The notes: generated from the sequence alone by a model not told the origin. A stretch of 64,000 nt of DNA from Nilaparvata lugens (GCF_014356525.2 NC_052508.1:43069858-43133857); one strand, 5' to 3'. Shown: positions 36,841 through 49,021, numbered from the stretch's first letter. Made by a program: numbers and translations.

Positions 36841-38135
36841 TTCTTTGAGCCCATTTCGATGCTTGAATTTTTATTCTAGGTGAGTAGTCCGGGCGCAAAT
36901 GTTATTCCGTGATCATTTTTGAGTAACAACCGTGGAAGATGTCTCAATTTCTTCGTTAGGTCTAGCATAATAAGGATCATGATGATGATAAATCGAAATC
37001 ACAGGCAAACACCTCGGAAACAAGATGGCCGCCAAATTTTTCAGGGTTTTGCTATATCGCTTGTATTTCAATAACCGTTCAACCGGTTTTTCAGACGAAA
37101 ATATTTTTAAAATCTTCCTCTACAATTTTTGTTCAATAAAATTTTCCTCTAAAACGCATATTTTTTTAGTTATAACCTACGAAAGCCCAAAAAACTCTTT
37201 TTCTAAATTTGTTCAAATTTCATTCCATTATAACTTTTTTGTGCAAGAGATACAGAGAAATTTTAAATCTATGAAATTTAGAGCGTCTTTTCAACTTTGG
37301 AAAGATATATCTTCATGTGCTGCACGTCAGAAAATGAGTTCTCCAGCGCCCTCCAACCAAATAAAACCCTGCATGATTTCTGTTGCGTTTTTCCATATGC
37401 ATGAGGTAACAAGCCAGAACTATAAAGTCGATTTTTCATGACTACTTCAAGATAGAGACTTGCAAATGGTCTCAATCTCTTCGTTACAACAAGACGAATA
37501 AGAATATTGATGATGGAAACAACGAATGTGTGAAAATAAATTATCCTTGATGACAATCTCCAAAATGTTTGTCATCATGGAAAAATCCAAGATGGCGGCC
37601 AAAAATCTGATTTCAAGAGTTTGAAGTTATATTCACCATGCATACCCTAATCCTAATGCATGTCGTAACCTGCTCACCCTAGGCAGTTACCTGTGCACAA
37701 ACCCTATGTGTGACTTCCTTAAGGCACCAAACAATGTTGCTACCGACGGCCTGTTGCTTCCTCTCTGATTCTCTAAAAACTTTTTTTTTTCTTGGAACAA
37801 ATATCTGATCATTTTTTTTCTAGCTTACGAGGTTTTCTCAGGTAGCTAAAAAAACGTGATAGAGTTATTCATACTAAATGCTAACTTACGAGTTTTTCAC
37901 ACAGATACGAGGTTTTTTCTTTGTATCCAAATATGTAAAATAACCCTTGAAATAAACTGTTTATAAATAAACTGAGTGAAACCAATATTATAAACGGGTC
38001 AATATTGATCATGAATAAAAAAAAAACCAACAAAACGGCTATCCATTTAAAAATTGGAAATGGTAAAGGATTGAACAGAATGAAGACAACAATAATGAGA
38101 AAAATAATGCATTTTTTATTCTACAACATTTAGAA
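36841..38135. other. repetitive non-coding DNA with related sub-blocks
   Basis: Two weakly related stretches (about 36920-37040 and 37440-37610) both carry gatggcggcca or gatggccgcca, caatttcttcgtta or caatctcttcgtta, and gatgatg runs. The 138-codon ORF at 37025-37441(+) runs through this repeat and has no domain; I consider it spurious. Confidence 0.45.
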
Positions 38136-38849
38136 TCCTATACTAAACGAGCAACTTCTGTTTATATGTTTGGATGCCTATGTTTGTATGTTTGTATTTC
38201 ACCGGATCTCGAAAACGGCTCCAACGATTCTCACGAAATTCAAAACATAGTAGGTTATAAAACATTTATAATATAAAGATTCGATTGCACTAGGTCTCAT
38301 CCCTGGGAAAACTCGCTGAAGGACATTAAAAGGATAATTATTATTCATCCTTGGAAAAACAGCTGATAATAATATTATTTCGTCGTCTGTTGGTGATGGA
38401 AGTGAGTGAGTGAGTTCATATGTGTGGGACTGTGTCAAAATTATGACTCAGCTGTTAAACTTTTGTAATCATTCAATCAGGTACTTAGTGCCGGTTGCAA
38501 AAAAGCCGGGTTATAATTTAAGCCCTAATAAAAAACTACAAAATCTCAAACAACAAATATAATTACATTAATCTTGTTTGAATTTTTGTTCTCTTTCCAA
38601 CAATCCTGATAAATTCCAGTAGATCCATCTTTTTGAAATGGTCTTCTCTGATTTGGTTCACGTGAAGTTAATCAGGATTAAAATTTAACCGGAAATTTTG
38701 AGGGAAATTTTTGCATTCCTCTGGGAATTAATCTCAATTTACTGTTATTAGATAGAACATTTCTGTATGAATGTTATTGTAATGTCTTCTTTCGTAATAA
38801 ATTTTTTATGCTTTTGTACTCCAGAGCGAAGTTCGGTCTCCGATATTAG
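38136..38849 (+). mobile_element. Helitron-like repeat, family B
   Basis: The 5' end tcctatactaaacgagcaac is preceded by A. The 3' end has ccagagcgaagttcggtctc followed by cgatattag. It contains the common internal block atctcgaaaacggctccaac and an interrupted Harbinger-like MITE at 38487-38700. Confidence 0.5.
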
Positions 38850-39307
38850 ATATCTAAAGTAAGCCATGGTTCTGTTTATCAATAAGTAAAAAGAACGAGC
38901 GAAGCTCGGTGTCCCGATATTGATATTATTATTTGGCTTCTAATTTCTAATTGCTCACTGTCTTATGATAGCCAAATTTGAATAGTTTTATTCCAAATCA
39001 TACATGTGTCACACTATTGAAATGATCACAAACACGTGATTTATTAATTTAATTATTATTAACACATTAATTATCATGATTGAAATCTAGAGGTTTTTAG
39101 GCATTCCCCTAGGAACATCAATTCATTTGGAACTGAATTATTCAGTGGAACATCAAATATGAAGAAAAATGTCAAATAAAATGAGAGAAACTAATCACAT
39201 AGTCATTGTCAATAAGCAACTCATATCTTTAAAACAAATATAATTATCAATCACTCATTATTGTCCTATTATACTTAAACTACATTTTCTATAATAAATA
39301 AAAAAAT
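38850..39307. other. unannotated spacer with a second family B 3' end
   Basis: Near 38895 the hairpin gagcgaagctcggtgtcccg recurs. Nothing else is recognised. Confidence 0.45.
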
Positions 39308-39975
39308 CTGGTGTGGCGCACTCACACAACTTTCCTTGCCGTTATGAAAATTTATTACCTGACGCTTGTGTACTCGCGCATCTCAAGTCTACTATTCAAA
39401 GATCTGCCAGCAGGTGACAGGACAATAACGCTGGAGACACACGAAGTCTGCTATCTCTTCATAGTGAATTATTTAATAGAATCAACAGTTGCCAACAGTT
39501 TGCATTATTGAATAAACACATTTTCTCGAATTTCGAGCTTATTTCCAATTTTAAGTAAAAATGTCACTGAACATTAATTGTAGAGATTTCTATGTTCAAT
39601 CTTTTCCACTTAAAATTATTCATTTAAATTGTATCTGAAGCCTGATAATTGGGAATCTAAAATCACACTTTGCATTGATGGGGCGGAGCTCCTGAAATTT
39701 TTACAGATATGGGACTTGTGGCAGTTGATAGAGTTTATCAATGACTATTTTACGTATAAATTTGATCTAAATCGTTAGACCCGTTTTCGAGAAAATCGCG
39801 AAAAACCCTGTTTTTGACAACATTTTCACCATTTTAGCCGCCATCTTGGATTGGATTTGTTCGAAATTGTTCGTGTCGGATCCTTATAGGGGAAAGACCT
39901 TAAGTTCCAAATTTCAAGTCAATCCGTTAATTGGGAGATGAGATATCGTGTACACAGACGCACATACACTCATAA

Positions 39976-40221
39976 GCTGCGTACACATATACGCTCTTCC
40001 AACCCGCACCGAGCACGCTCCTCCCTCGTACCGCCCTCGTACCGCCCTCGTTCCTCCATCGAACTACAGTCGCGCCGCCCACGCACCCATCATGAACGTT
40101 ACGGAAGATGTTAGATCTTCTCGCGTTCCCCGGTCGAACCATTGTTGCTCCCCGGTCGATCATCAATCGCTCTGCTGGAGTGACGTTCGGTTGCGGAGCA
40201 GAGCGAAAGTCTGTACGCACC

Positions 40222-40223
<2 letters not shown>
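39976..40223. mobile_element. GC-rich MITE-like insert
   Basis: Ends tgcgtacacatatacgct and cgaaagtctgtacgca form an imperfect inverted repeat. The interior is GC-rich (for example tcgtaccgccctcgtaccgc), in sharp contrast with flanking DNA. It is absent from copies 1 and 3 of the host repeat. Confidence 0.6.
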
Positions 40224-40224
<1 letters not shown>

Positions 40225-40272
<48 letters not shown>

Positions 40273-40283
40273 ACACACACACA
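40225..40283. repeat. (CA)n microsatellite
   Basis: About 58 bp of CA repeats with one interruption. Confidence 0.95.
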
Positions 40284-40499
40284 AATACCCAAAAAACACT
40301 TTTACGGGGACCTTAAAACGTATAGAAATTGTGGTACCTTAATTTTTTTCCGGAAAGCAATACTTTCCTTACCTATGGTAATAGGGCAAGGAAAGTAAAA
40401 ATTACTATGAAAAGATCTAATATTAAGCATCGAGTTAGTTTTCATTATATTAAAAGTAACACCAACTTAACATGATATGAAATAATTTAGAGATGAAAC

Positions 40500-42290
40500 T
40501 AGAGATTTTAAGGCAAACCACTATAGCTACATCAGCTGTTTTCAGATTGAACAATGTAAAATTATGCACTTTTAATTATGTCTTGTAATACAAAGGTGAG
40601 ACTTTCAGTGAGGGGCTCAATATTACAGCTTGCATGTCAAGTGTAAAAACTTCTGTCTTTTGGGTTCCTATATCATCTTCTTTGTCTTCACTGATCACTG
40701 ATGTATTGGTTATGAATTCGATTGCAAGCTTCCTGTACCATTTGATCCCTTATCTTATTGTCGTTGCATACGAAGATAGCTGATCACTTACATCAAAAAA
40801 CGATTTTGCCTTGTTGTAGTCTATAACAACATTGGTTTTATTTTTATGTTTACCTCAACTATTTCAAGTATATGTTTTGTTGTTAGAAAAAGAACTTCTC
40901 TTCTGTCTTTCCACTTCCCAACAATGACATTTGATTGGCTCTATAGAGCAATCATTTCACCTTTTTTCAACACATTTTTTGTCAATACACTTGGATTAAA
41001 CTTCCTGTGTGTTCTCAATGTTCCAACCAAATAAGTGTTTTTATCTAGTAGCTAATTATTGAACACCTGTGTAAAAGTTATATGTGTACAGAGTCCGACA
41101 TGAATTCAATTATCTCTCCATCAGCTCCAACACAACATCATTGGGTGAACTCTCACCAGTTCAACCTTCTTTACCAGAGTATATCTTGGCACAATGAGTG
41201 TAATCTCATTTGGTGCATAATTTAAAGAACTCAATACCATATTCATGCCTCTTACCAGGGATATAATGGCGGAATGACAAACTCTGAATGGCATCATAAT
41301 CTCATCAATACAGACCGACTCACCAGGATTGAACATTTTATTGAATTTCTCATTCAAAACTTCCAGAAGAGGATATATTTTATTCAACTTGACTCCTTCT
41401 ATTGAGTTAGATTGTTCGAAAAATGTATATTGGCTAGAATATTCTCGAATTTATTTCTAGACATTACTGTTGAAATTTTGCTTTTGTAAAGAAATTGTGT
41501 ACTCCAATAACTCTTGATAGAAGGCTTTTATCAAGTTCCAACCAATTTAGAATCCCGAGGAACTTGGTGATGTCCTCAACAGTTACATCCTTCCATGCAT
41601 TCATTCTGGAATGAGTTGACAGTTTATTTTTTGCAATCTTCTTGGCAATTTTTGGCCTTGCATATTAATTTGTTTCTTTGACTATATATTTGAGAGTATC
41701 CTCATCAATGAAAAGTTTGTAGAAGTCTAATGGCTCCATTTGTGTATTACTCACGTCTACAAAACAAACTTCAATTGGTCCTGTTGAAGAAGTGAATTCG
41801 AATTTTTCTAGGTTGCCAGAAACATCATACCAAATAACATTACCTGAGGATTCAACCTGATTCTGATTCAATATCTCATTTTGGTTTTCATCAGGTGAAG
41901 AATTATGAGTATTAGAAGATAAAGATTATTGTGGAGAATTGTTGTTGACTTACTGGGCTGGAGAGCTTGTCATCATATTTGAATTACCTATCACTTCTGT
42001 GGATGGATCAGAATCTGTGGAAGATGTTGAGGGTCTACAGTATCTATTTCAATCCCTTTTTCAAGTATTCTTGAGTCTGGGTTATCAATTGCAGACAATG
42101 GATCAGACGTTGATGAAGTAGTGCTCACTTCCTGGACTGAACAACTTGTCAAATTTGAGTTATCTATAGAAATAGTTGGATTATCATGAAGATATGTTGG
42201 AGGTTCATTTCTTTCAATTTATTGTATATTCAATTTTTGAATCTGGGTTATCAATAGCAGTCAGTGGATCACAACAAAATGATTTTTAAT
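40500..42290 (-). pseudogene. piggyBac-type transposase pseudogene
   Basis: On the - strand, blocks of piggyBac transposase follow in order with stops and frameshifts. An acidic N-terminus (TSSTSDPLSAIDNPDSRILE, near 42110-42060) comes first, then VSGNLEKFEFTSSTG and EPLDFYKLFIDEDTLKYIVK (41871-41665). NAWKDVTVEDITKFLGIL lies near 41600-41545. INKIYPLLEVLNEKF and PGESVCIDEIMMPF, around the first catalytic aspartate, lie at 41387-41290. YLVGTLRTHRKFNPSVL, GKWKDRREVLFL and DYNKAKSFFDVSDQLSSYA lie between 41010 and 40760. The transposase excises and inserts at TTAA. I did not identify its TIRs. It is clearly inactive. Confidence 0.85.
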
Positions 42291-43010
42291 GTTCTGGCAC
42301 TATAGGATTGTGGTTTTATAGAGTAGGATAGGTTAAATGAATAAATTATTCCTATGAATAAAAATAGTCGATTGTAATATGAGTGTTGAATTTAATGGAG
42401 TTTGGCGCTGAGCAGTTAGTTTTGAATCTTCCCCGTCTACTGGTGCACTCTAGTGCATAACTGTTTAATTTTTTGTTCTGTAGTTTTTCGTTCAGTCGGT
42501 TTGTATAGCTGCCTTCGTTGACAGGATAGCTCGACTCGTTCGTTGATTTGTTTGTATTTCTATCGGAAATTATTAATTATAATTCCGTGTCTCCGATCGT
42601 AGGGAGTAATAATTGATTTTAAAATATTTGTGAGAATCTGAGTATTTTTATATATTGAAAGTAGTAGTGAATACCTAGTAAAATTGAGAAGCAGAATTCC
42701 ATACATGATTAATTTCGGATTGATTATTGTTTTTCGGCTTTATATCAACATTGTGAAATTCAAAATCAATTTTATATCTGTGTTATCTTCCTCGGATGGT
42801 GCGGAAACTTTGGCAGAAATCAAAATTTGAACTTAACCTAATTGTTTGGACTATTTTTAATATGTGAAAATCCAGGAACTGAAGAAGTTTTGGGCAATTG
42901 CCTGTTTTTTCTTTCCTAATTATAGTATGTGTATCACCTTGAATAAATAAATAAATAAATAAATAAATAAATGATTCAACAACTCTCTGCAGTGTCTGGC
43001 TACCGTACAT
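42291..43010. other. spacer upstream of the BEL/Pao fragment
   Basis: Possibly leader or LTR-derived sequence of the BEL/Pao element; tttggcgctgagcagtt near 42411 has the TGGCGC start of a primer site, but there is no paired LTR to support it. An (aaat)n run is at 42944-42972. Confidence 0.3.
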
Positions 43011-43796
43011 CATAAATGATCAGAGGTCAAGTGACCCAGGGATTGAAAGTGTTAGATCCAACATCTCGTAGAGAGTTCGAGATTTCTTGTCGAGATAAGG
43101 ACCTCCCGACTTACAAAGATTTTGTACACTTCATTGAAAGACAGTTCAAGTCATTGCCATGTGATAAAAATAATAAATTCGAATTATCAAGTGGTGTGAA
43201 GCCAGTCAAGAACTTGTCAAATTCAATCAGAGAATTGCGGTTCAATCAGAGACGACTTCGACTGGTAATGTTCGTGAAAAGTCAAATTGTTTGAATGTAA
43301 TCAAGGTACTCATAGCTTACTTGATTGTCGTTCTTTTTTGAAATTGTCACCATGGGAACGTTTCCGTTTTGTCAAAGACAAATCATGTTGCTTCAAGTAT
43401 TTGCTTAATAGTCATTCTGTTCGTGAATGTACTAGTACAGTGCGTTGTAACCAGTGTGAAAAGCCACATCATTCCTTATTGCATTTCAATTTTAATAAAA
43501 AATTGTCTCAGGGTGATGTGAATAATGTAAACAAGGAAGTGGTCAACTGTTCGACCAAGGTCAATGACAGTAAGAATGCTGAATCAACTGTGTTGTTGTC
43601 TACTGTAGTGGCTACTGTTTTGAGTAGACAGGGAAATCGTGGTAGGGTTAGATTTCTGCTAGATTCTGGGAGTCAGTGTAACTTTCTTACTACAAAAACT
43701 TGTAAACGACTTAATTTGCGAAAACACGTCTGGCGAGAACAGTTAATTGTTTCGGCGGAGGGTCGAGAGCGGTGGGGGGTGAAACGGCCTTTATGC
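43011..43796 (+). pseudogene. BEL/Pao gag nucleocapsid and protease fragment
   Basis: On the + strand the frame reads QGLKVLDPTSRREFEISCRD, then, after a 19-bp internal duplication and a shift, zinc-binding motifs of the BEL type (CCFKYLLNSHSVREC, CNQCEKPHHSLLH). The protease active site follows (RVRFLLDSGSQCNFLTTKTC). In BEL/Pao elements this order is gag-NC-protease. The fragment is fused to an inverted gag copy at its 3' end. No RT or integrase is present. Confidence 0.8.
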
Positions 43797-44022
43797 TTTC
43801 ACGAACATTACCAGTCGAAGTCGTCTCTGATTGAATTTGACAAGTTCTTGACTGGCTTCACACCACTTGATAATTCGAATTTATTATTTTTATCACATGG
43901 CAATGACTTGAACTGTCTTTCAATGAAGTGTACAAAATCTTTGTAAGTCGGGAGGTCCTTATCTCGACAAGAAATCTCGAACTCTCTACGAGATGTTGGA
44001 TCTAACACTTTCAATCCCTGGT
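43036..44022. repeat. inverted duplication of a gag segment (hairpin)
   Basis: The segment 43036-43280 (cagggattgaaagtgttaga...gttcgtgaaaag) is repeated in reverse complement at 43797-44022. The loop holds the nucleocapsid/protease part. The left arm has a 19-bp duplication (attgcggttcaatcagaga) absent from the right arm. Confidence 0.9.
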
Positions 44023-44790
44023 ACAAAAAAATACAATCCTCCAAACCCTCATTTTTTACCCGCTTCAAAGCTGTAATAGAATTACAAAATCTATCTAATA
44101 TCGATGCCAAGCCCGCCCTAGATTCAACCTTCAAACCTTTGAACTGAAATATTTCATCTAAATAAGAATCTATCTGAGATCTAGGGTCATTATAACGGCT
44201 AACCAATGCATCCCAAATAATTTTGTAATAAGTGGCTATAGGTTGAAGATGTTTACAAATATTTGCGGCCTCATGAGTACGTTTCGAAACTAAATACTGG
44301 ACCTTATGTTGATCTGATAAAGTGGTATTGTCATGGACTAATTCAAAAAACGTAGACCATTCAGCCTGATGTCCACTAAAATTTGGCAATTGAATTTTCG
44401 GTAATAATTGTTGTTCATTAGTTACACTACTTGCTGAAACTGTCAGTGAAGCTGCTTGCTTAGTTTCTGATTGTTTTTTTATTTTTTCGACTCTTTTATC
44501 GATAAATGCAATCATATCTAAATGCGAGTCATTGAATTTAGGGACATATTCTGGGTCTACACTCATTTCTAACTCATTAATCTTAAATTCAATACTATCA
44601 TAATTAATCTAGCCAAAGTTAAAACATATTGAGCTGTTTTCTGATCAGATACATTTTTACACAAATCAAATGTACGCTGTATTCTCTGATATAATTGTTC
44701 TAACTTCGCCCTATGAATTTCCATCATTGCAGGAATAGTTTTAGGATCTAATTCTCCTTGCGTATTCTTTTTGAATAACTTTGTTATCAC
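43797..44790 (-). pseudogene. BEL/Pao gag (inverted copy)
   Basis: On the - strand gag starts in the frame with MEIHRAKLEQLYQRIQRTFD (near 44730), shifts once near 44600, then runs from MSVDPEYVPKFNDS (44566) through the DUF1759-type domain: LPKIQLPNFSGHQAEWSTFF, IWDALVSRYNDPRSQIDSYL. It ends in the arm shared with the + strand copy. It lacks the zinc knuckles, which are found only on the + strand side. Confidence 0.82.
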
Positions 44791-45567
44791 AAACGATAAG
44801 ATAGTGATGAACAAACAACTTATCTGTAGACACGATCCTACTGATAAGCACAACAAAGTTTAGTGTGTCTGCTCTATGCTCTTGAACTTGTTGACTACAA
44901 TATGAACAATACGAGCAAACTAAAAATGCACATATGAGAATTTGAGTACAATTTAGGCCAATACACATCAAGGGCCAATGGACCAACAATAGTTATACAA
45001 ACTTCTGATTAAGTGGACTGTAATTTTAATCGATTTAATATTCAATATATTCTGGCAGAAAAATACTAATGAACATTGATGTTCATACTCAACGCTCCTT
45101 GCAGAGATATCAATGTTGAACATTCTTCTCCAAGGATGAACATCGATGTTCGAAATGCGTCCGCAACTAAAAAAATCGTGAGCTGCAAAGCAAGCAGAAG
45201 TACATTATTCATCAATATTTATAATTCAAACGTTATATTCTATTATTTTTATATAAAAACTGCTTAATTTCCCTAGTGCCTATTCTCTTTCGAAACTTTT
45301 GCATTTATAATTATTTTGTAAGGTTGAGAAATTTCCATTACAAACTACAATATTAATAATTATATAGCTTTGCACAGCTTTGATATTATATTGATAACTT
45401 CAAATCCTCCTCATTTCAATTATTTACATCTAGAATCTTTATTTTTTAATACTATATTTATTTTGTTAAGCCTATTAGTTGATCTAGAGTTTGTTATCGA
45501 AATAATTTTTCATTAGCGAGCCTAAAGAGTAAATATTAAGTCCTAAAAATGTTTAAATTTTACTTAC
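44791..45567. other. spacer between the BEL/Pao fragment and the MULE-like gene
   Basis: AT-rich. A short imperfect repeat of gaacattgatgttcatactc and gaacatcgatgttcg occurs at 45073-45155. No gene recognised. Confidence 0.45.
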
Positions 45568-46400
45568 GACATCCATGTACAATAGGGGTACAGTGAACAG
45601 CTGTACCAGGCCTCCTGGGCTTCTAGGGACGACTTTGAAAGTTCCATCAAGGAACATGTGGTTCGCCTAACCCAGGTGGACAATCGCATCAACCAGTCTC
45701 CTGCTGGCAAACCAGATTGTTCCGCCTCCCACTTCTGCCACAAAGAAGTCACTCTGTCCATCTCTCGTTCGACGAAGGTTGGCAAAGCGATCTTCCTGAA
45801 GAGACGCCCGCATCTCTTCGATGGATTTTGGCGTTTTGGGCTGAATCGCCCTCCTAGATCTGGCCATAGTTCGCAGAACCGTAGATCTTGATAGTCGTAC
45901 AGCTGCATCTCTATGTCTGGGAAAGTAATTAAAGAAAAAATACTTTACTTAATACTCACGTGTGATTAATTAATTAATAATCTATTAATTTAGTGATGCG
46001 TTAATTTGTGTACTGTAAATTACTTCAACAACCATACATCACAAACGGTGAGGCAAGCCGAATTTCATACCTCACAAAAAGGTAACGTTTTAGATTTATT
46101 CGAACAAATTCGGGAAGCACAAATCATTCTCCTGCCGTCCTGCAGTCAACATGGAAAAGACATAGCAAACACTTATACTTTAAAAAAGTATTTGTTTTCA
46201 ATATTAACCTGATTGCTTCATCGGCGAAAATGGTGGGGATGGAAACATCTCTTCCACGGTAGACATGAATTTGTTTTTTTGCCCGCCTGCCGGGCGGATC
46301 TGGTCGGCAGTTGTGTTGCGGCTCGGTATGATTGGCGACCTGGCAGCGACCCGCATCCACCCAAAATGCACGGCACTGCCCATTATTGCATCCTAAGTAC
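45568..46400 (-). pseudogene. FLYWCH/MULE-transposase-like gene, two spliced exons, in-frame stop
   Basis: Exon 1 (46209-46400) has an acceptor ttgcag and a donor gttaat. It encodes YLGCNNGQCRAFWVDAGRCQ through HTEPQHNC, a FLYWCH-type zinc finger remnant. Exon 2 (45568-45916) begins after cccag and joins in phase (AG+A). It encodes SRSTVLRTMARSRRAIQPKT and continues to MFLDGTFKVVPRSPGG with a donor gtaagt at 45567. DGTFKVVP is the start of the MULE transposase DDE domain. An in-frame TAG at 45667-45669 interrupts it just before the MULE part. Upstream and downstream exons were not found. It could be a decayed transposon or a broken domesticated gene. Confidence 0.72.
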
Positions 46401-47269
46401 CTGCAAATTATCACAGCATAAAACAAATCACATTTCTCTTTCCTCTCTTGTCAAATTCAACTTCTTGTTGAAGTACTTTAAACTAGTGAGCACCTCCGGC
46501 TGGAGAACTCGCTCACCAACGGCTGATAAGTCCGAAACTTATTCATATGGATTATGAATAGTTTTTGGCCAAGCATGTTGTTCCTTCCCAATCATATTTA
46601 GCCTATATGATATATGTGATTGTATCCACAAATAAATGAATAAATTTATGGCCTAAAGTATTTTTCTAATAGAATTTGTTAAAATTGATATATTGTTTTG
46701 GAGGTTTGCAACTGATGACTATAGCACTATAACAACCGATGACATATTGTAACACGTTTTGCGTTGATTCAAAATTAATTCCACTCTTCAATAAAACAGG
46801 TATTGTAAGTGTCTATTATAAACCTAAGAGCAACACAAAATATTATCTGAATAGTATGCAGAAGTAGAAAAATATTTGGTACGCTGTTTCAAAATTGCTT
46901 CCATGCAATAATAAAATCAGTTTGCCTGATAGGCCTACCATAATAAAGGCGTAACTTACCAGCCCTAGTTCCTGGTATAGGTATTTCTTCAAACGTTATG
47001 TTTGTCACTCATGTTTATGTTTAACAGTAGTTTGCTACACAGTGATATATGTTTATTAAGTATACCTAACTTACATCAAACTGCAAACTTTATAGTGGAC
47101 TTTTCTACATGCTACACATATCTTCTAATAAGATGTCTTCTTGCTCCCTTTAATTACACAATGTTGACATTTCAAATACAGTTGATAGTTTAAATTCATA
47201 GCCATATTCTTTTATAGGAAGAGCCAATAATCAGAGTGTAGGCTAATCCTTTTTGGCCCTTAACTGAAA
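46401..47269. other. unannotated region upstream of the MULE-like gene
   Basis: A good donor (gctggtaagtta, - strand, near 46960) might mark an untranslated or missing exon, but no coding frame supports it. Confidence 0.35.
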
Positions 47270-47400
47270 AATTACCCAAAAAACCCTACTACATATTCAT
47301 CAACGCGCAGTTAAAAAAGGAATATATTCTCGCCAAGTAGCGTTCAGCCGTAATTGTAGTCACAGACAGAAAGGCGTAAGAAAATCAGTCAAATCATAGA
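47270..47400. repeat. dispersed short repeat, copy 2
   Basis: Related to 11810-12000 and 48360-48500 (caacgcgcagttaaaaaagg, ggcgtaagaaaatcag). Confidence 0.5.
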
Positions 47401-47440
47401 CCTAACGTTCAGCCTATAATAAATAAGTCAGAATGTGATA

Positions 47441-47678
47441 CTAGCGGGTAACCCGTGCTCCACAAGGGTCCATTTCAAAACTTGACAAACTGAAAACTTG
47501 ACGTAATGAAATCTTGAGTAGTTGAAAATAGACCTATAACCATCCTCGGTTAATTAAAAATCTTTATGCAAGATTTCAAGTTAATCAGTCCAGTTTTTGA
47601 GACTTGATGTTGCGTCAAACATGATTTTCCCGTACGTGTACGTGTATAAGCTAGTTCTTTCCTTTATTATAGTATAGA
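47441..47678 (-). mobile_element. short non-autonomous Helitron
   Basis: On the - strand it starts TCTATACTATAATAAAGGAA and ends with a hairpin (gcacgggttacccg) and CTAG. The 5' flank is A and the 3' flank T, the Helitron insertion pattern. It is 238 bp with no ORF. A diverged copy lies at 51434-51665. Confidence 0.75.
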
Positions 47679-49021
47679 TTAACAAATATATTAACATTTT
47701 TGTAAGTATAACTCAGGCTTTCATAATTCTTTTCTAGTTTATAATGAAAATAAATCGCAAGATAATGGCCTATGGAAATTGCTCCACCAAGATACCCACA
47801 AGTTCAATAAGGTTAGAATTTCACGTGTACAATTTTTATAAAATTTTAGTACAAAATAAACATTAAAACTAATAAATTTTGAATTTAGAAGGCTTAAACG
47901 GAGCTTGACAAACTTATGCACATCATGTGTATGATAAGTTATGTCGTCAATCTAATATAATCTTCAAGGACGGAAAATTAAACATTTTGTTAATAACTTT
48001 GGTGTAAACGCAGCTTAATATTGAATTTGTTGCAGAAGTATTTGATAAATAATACCTTCTGTGATATGAATTGTAACATCTGCGTAAAGAAATGCCATTA
48101 TGAACAGGTAGCAAATTAGCAAAAAATGTGAAGTCAAAGTCATTACTTGTCAAATGAACTTACTGAGAATCATACATAGGCAACATGTGATACTAAAGAG
48201 ATAAAAATAAATATGTTGATAGAACTTGTAAAATTTGTGCTAATTGCTGATAAGCTAGAAGATCCATCATGTACATAAATGCGCCCAACGTGTCAAGTCT
48301 AAAACATTGGTTTTTTGAAATTTTTTAATTGTATTTATTTGTCCTTAAATTGAAAATTAAAAAAAACCTTACATATCCATCGACGAGTAGTTAAAAAAGG
48401 ATATTCCTGCCAAATCTCATACGATTATATCAAAGCGTTTGGCCGTAATCGTGTCACACAGACAGACAGAAAGACAGGAGAAAGTAAATCAGAGTCGAAT
48501 AAAAATCTCACTCAGATCGGTCAATAAGAAACTGCTGTTCCGGTGTTCCGGTTGAATAATATTATTTAAAACTAATTCAGCCCATACAATAAATAAAATT
48601 AAAAAACAATTTACGATAGGATAGATGCAACTTAAAACTGTTTTAAGGTCATAGCTCACACAAGTATTTTTAAGGTAATCAGCTCACAAGTCACGAGTAG
48701 TAAAAAATATAATAAGATGTTAACTAACTAAATAATCGAGAAAATAATTATGAGCTGATTGTAGCCAAGCTCTAATTCAAACCCTAACTTAAGGTACGGC
48801 CAGATCAGCATTTCTTTAATGCTCGGACGAGACGAGCATGAATGCAAGAAAAATGAAGAGCATGTATATGTATAGGTAAACCGTCTAGGGAAACCATCCG
48901 TGTCGCGTACCGTACCCCAATAACAGGGTCGCCCCGAGGTTAATAGGCGCCCATTTTGAAATGCCTAATACACAATTATTATTATTCTCATAAATATTAT
49001 ATATAACTTATTACCTTATTT
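47679..49021. other. AT-rich region with repeat fragments
   Basis: It contains one end of the agctgcgtttacacc MITE (about 47980-48016) and a third copy of the short dispersed repeat (48360-48500). A less AT-rich patch, gtcgcgtaccgtaccccaat, is at 48900-48950. No coding sequence seen. Confidence 0.5.

Larger units (their letters stand above)
39308..40402. mobile_element. dispersed repeat, tttccttgcc family (copy 2) with an inserted MITE
   Basis: The ends ctggtgtggcgcactcacac and gggcaaggaaagtaaaaatt match copy 1 in inverse orientation. It contains a GC-rich 248-bp insert at 39976-40223 and a CA microsatellite. ORFs in this segment are artefacts of CA repeats and the GC-rich insert. Confidence 0.75.

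Noticed and set aside
37025..37441. 138-codon + strand ORF
   Set aside because: Low-complexity F/K/S-rich translation through a repeat block, with no domain and no splice or promoter evidence.
39927..40398. ORFs of 96-122 codons over the CA repeat
   Set aside because: They run through the CA microsatellite and a GC-rich MITE insert.
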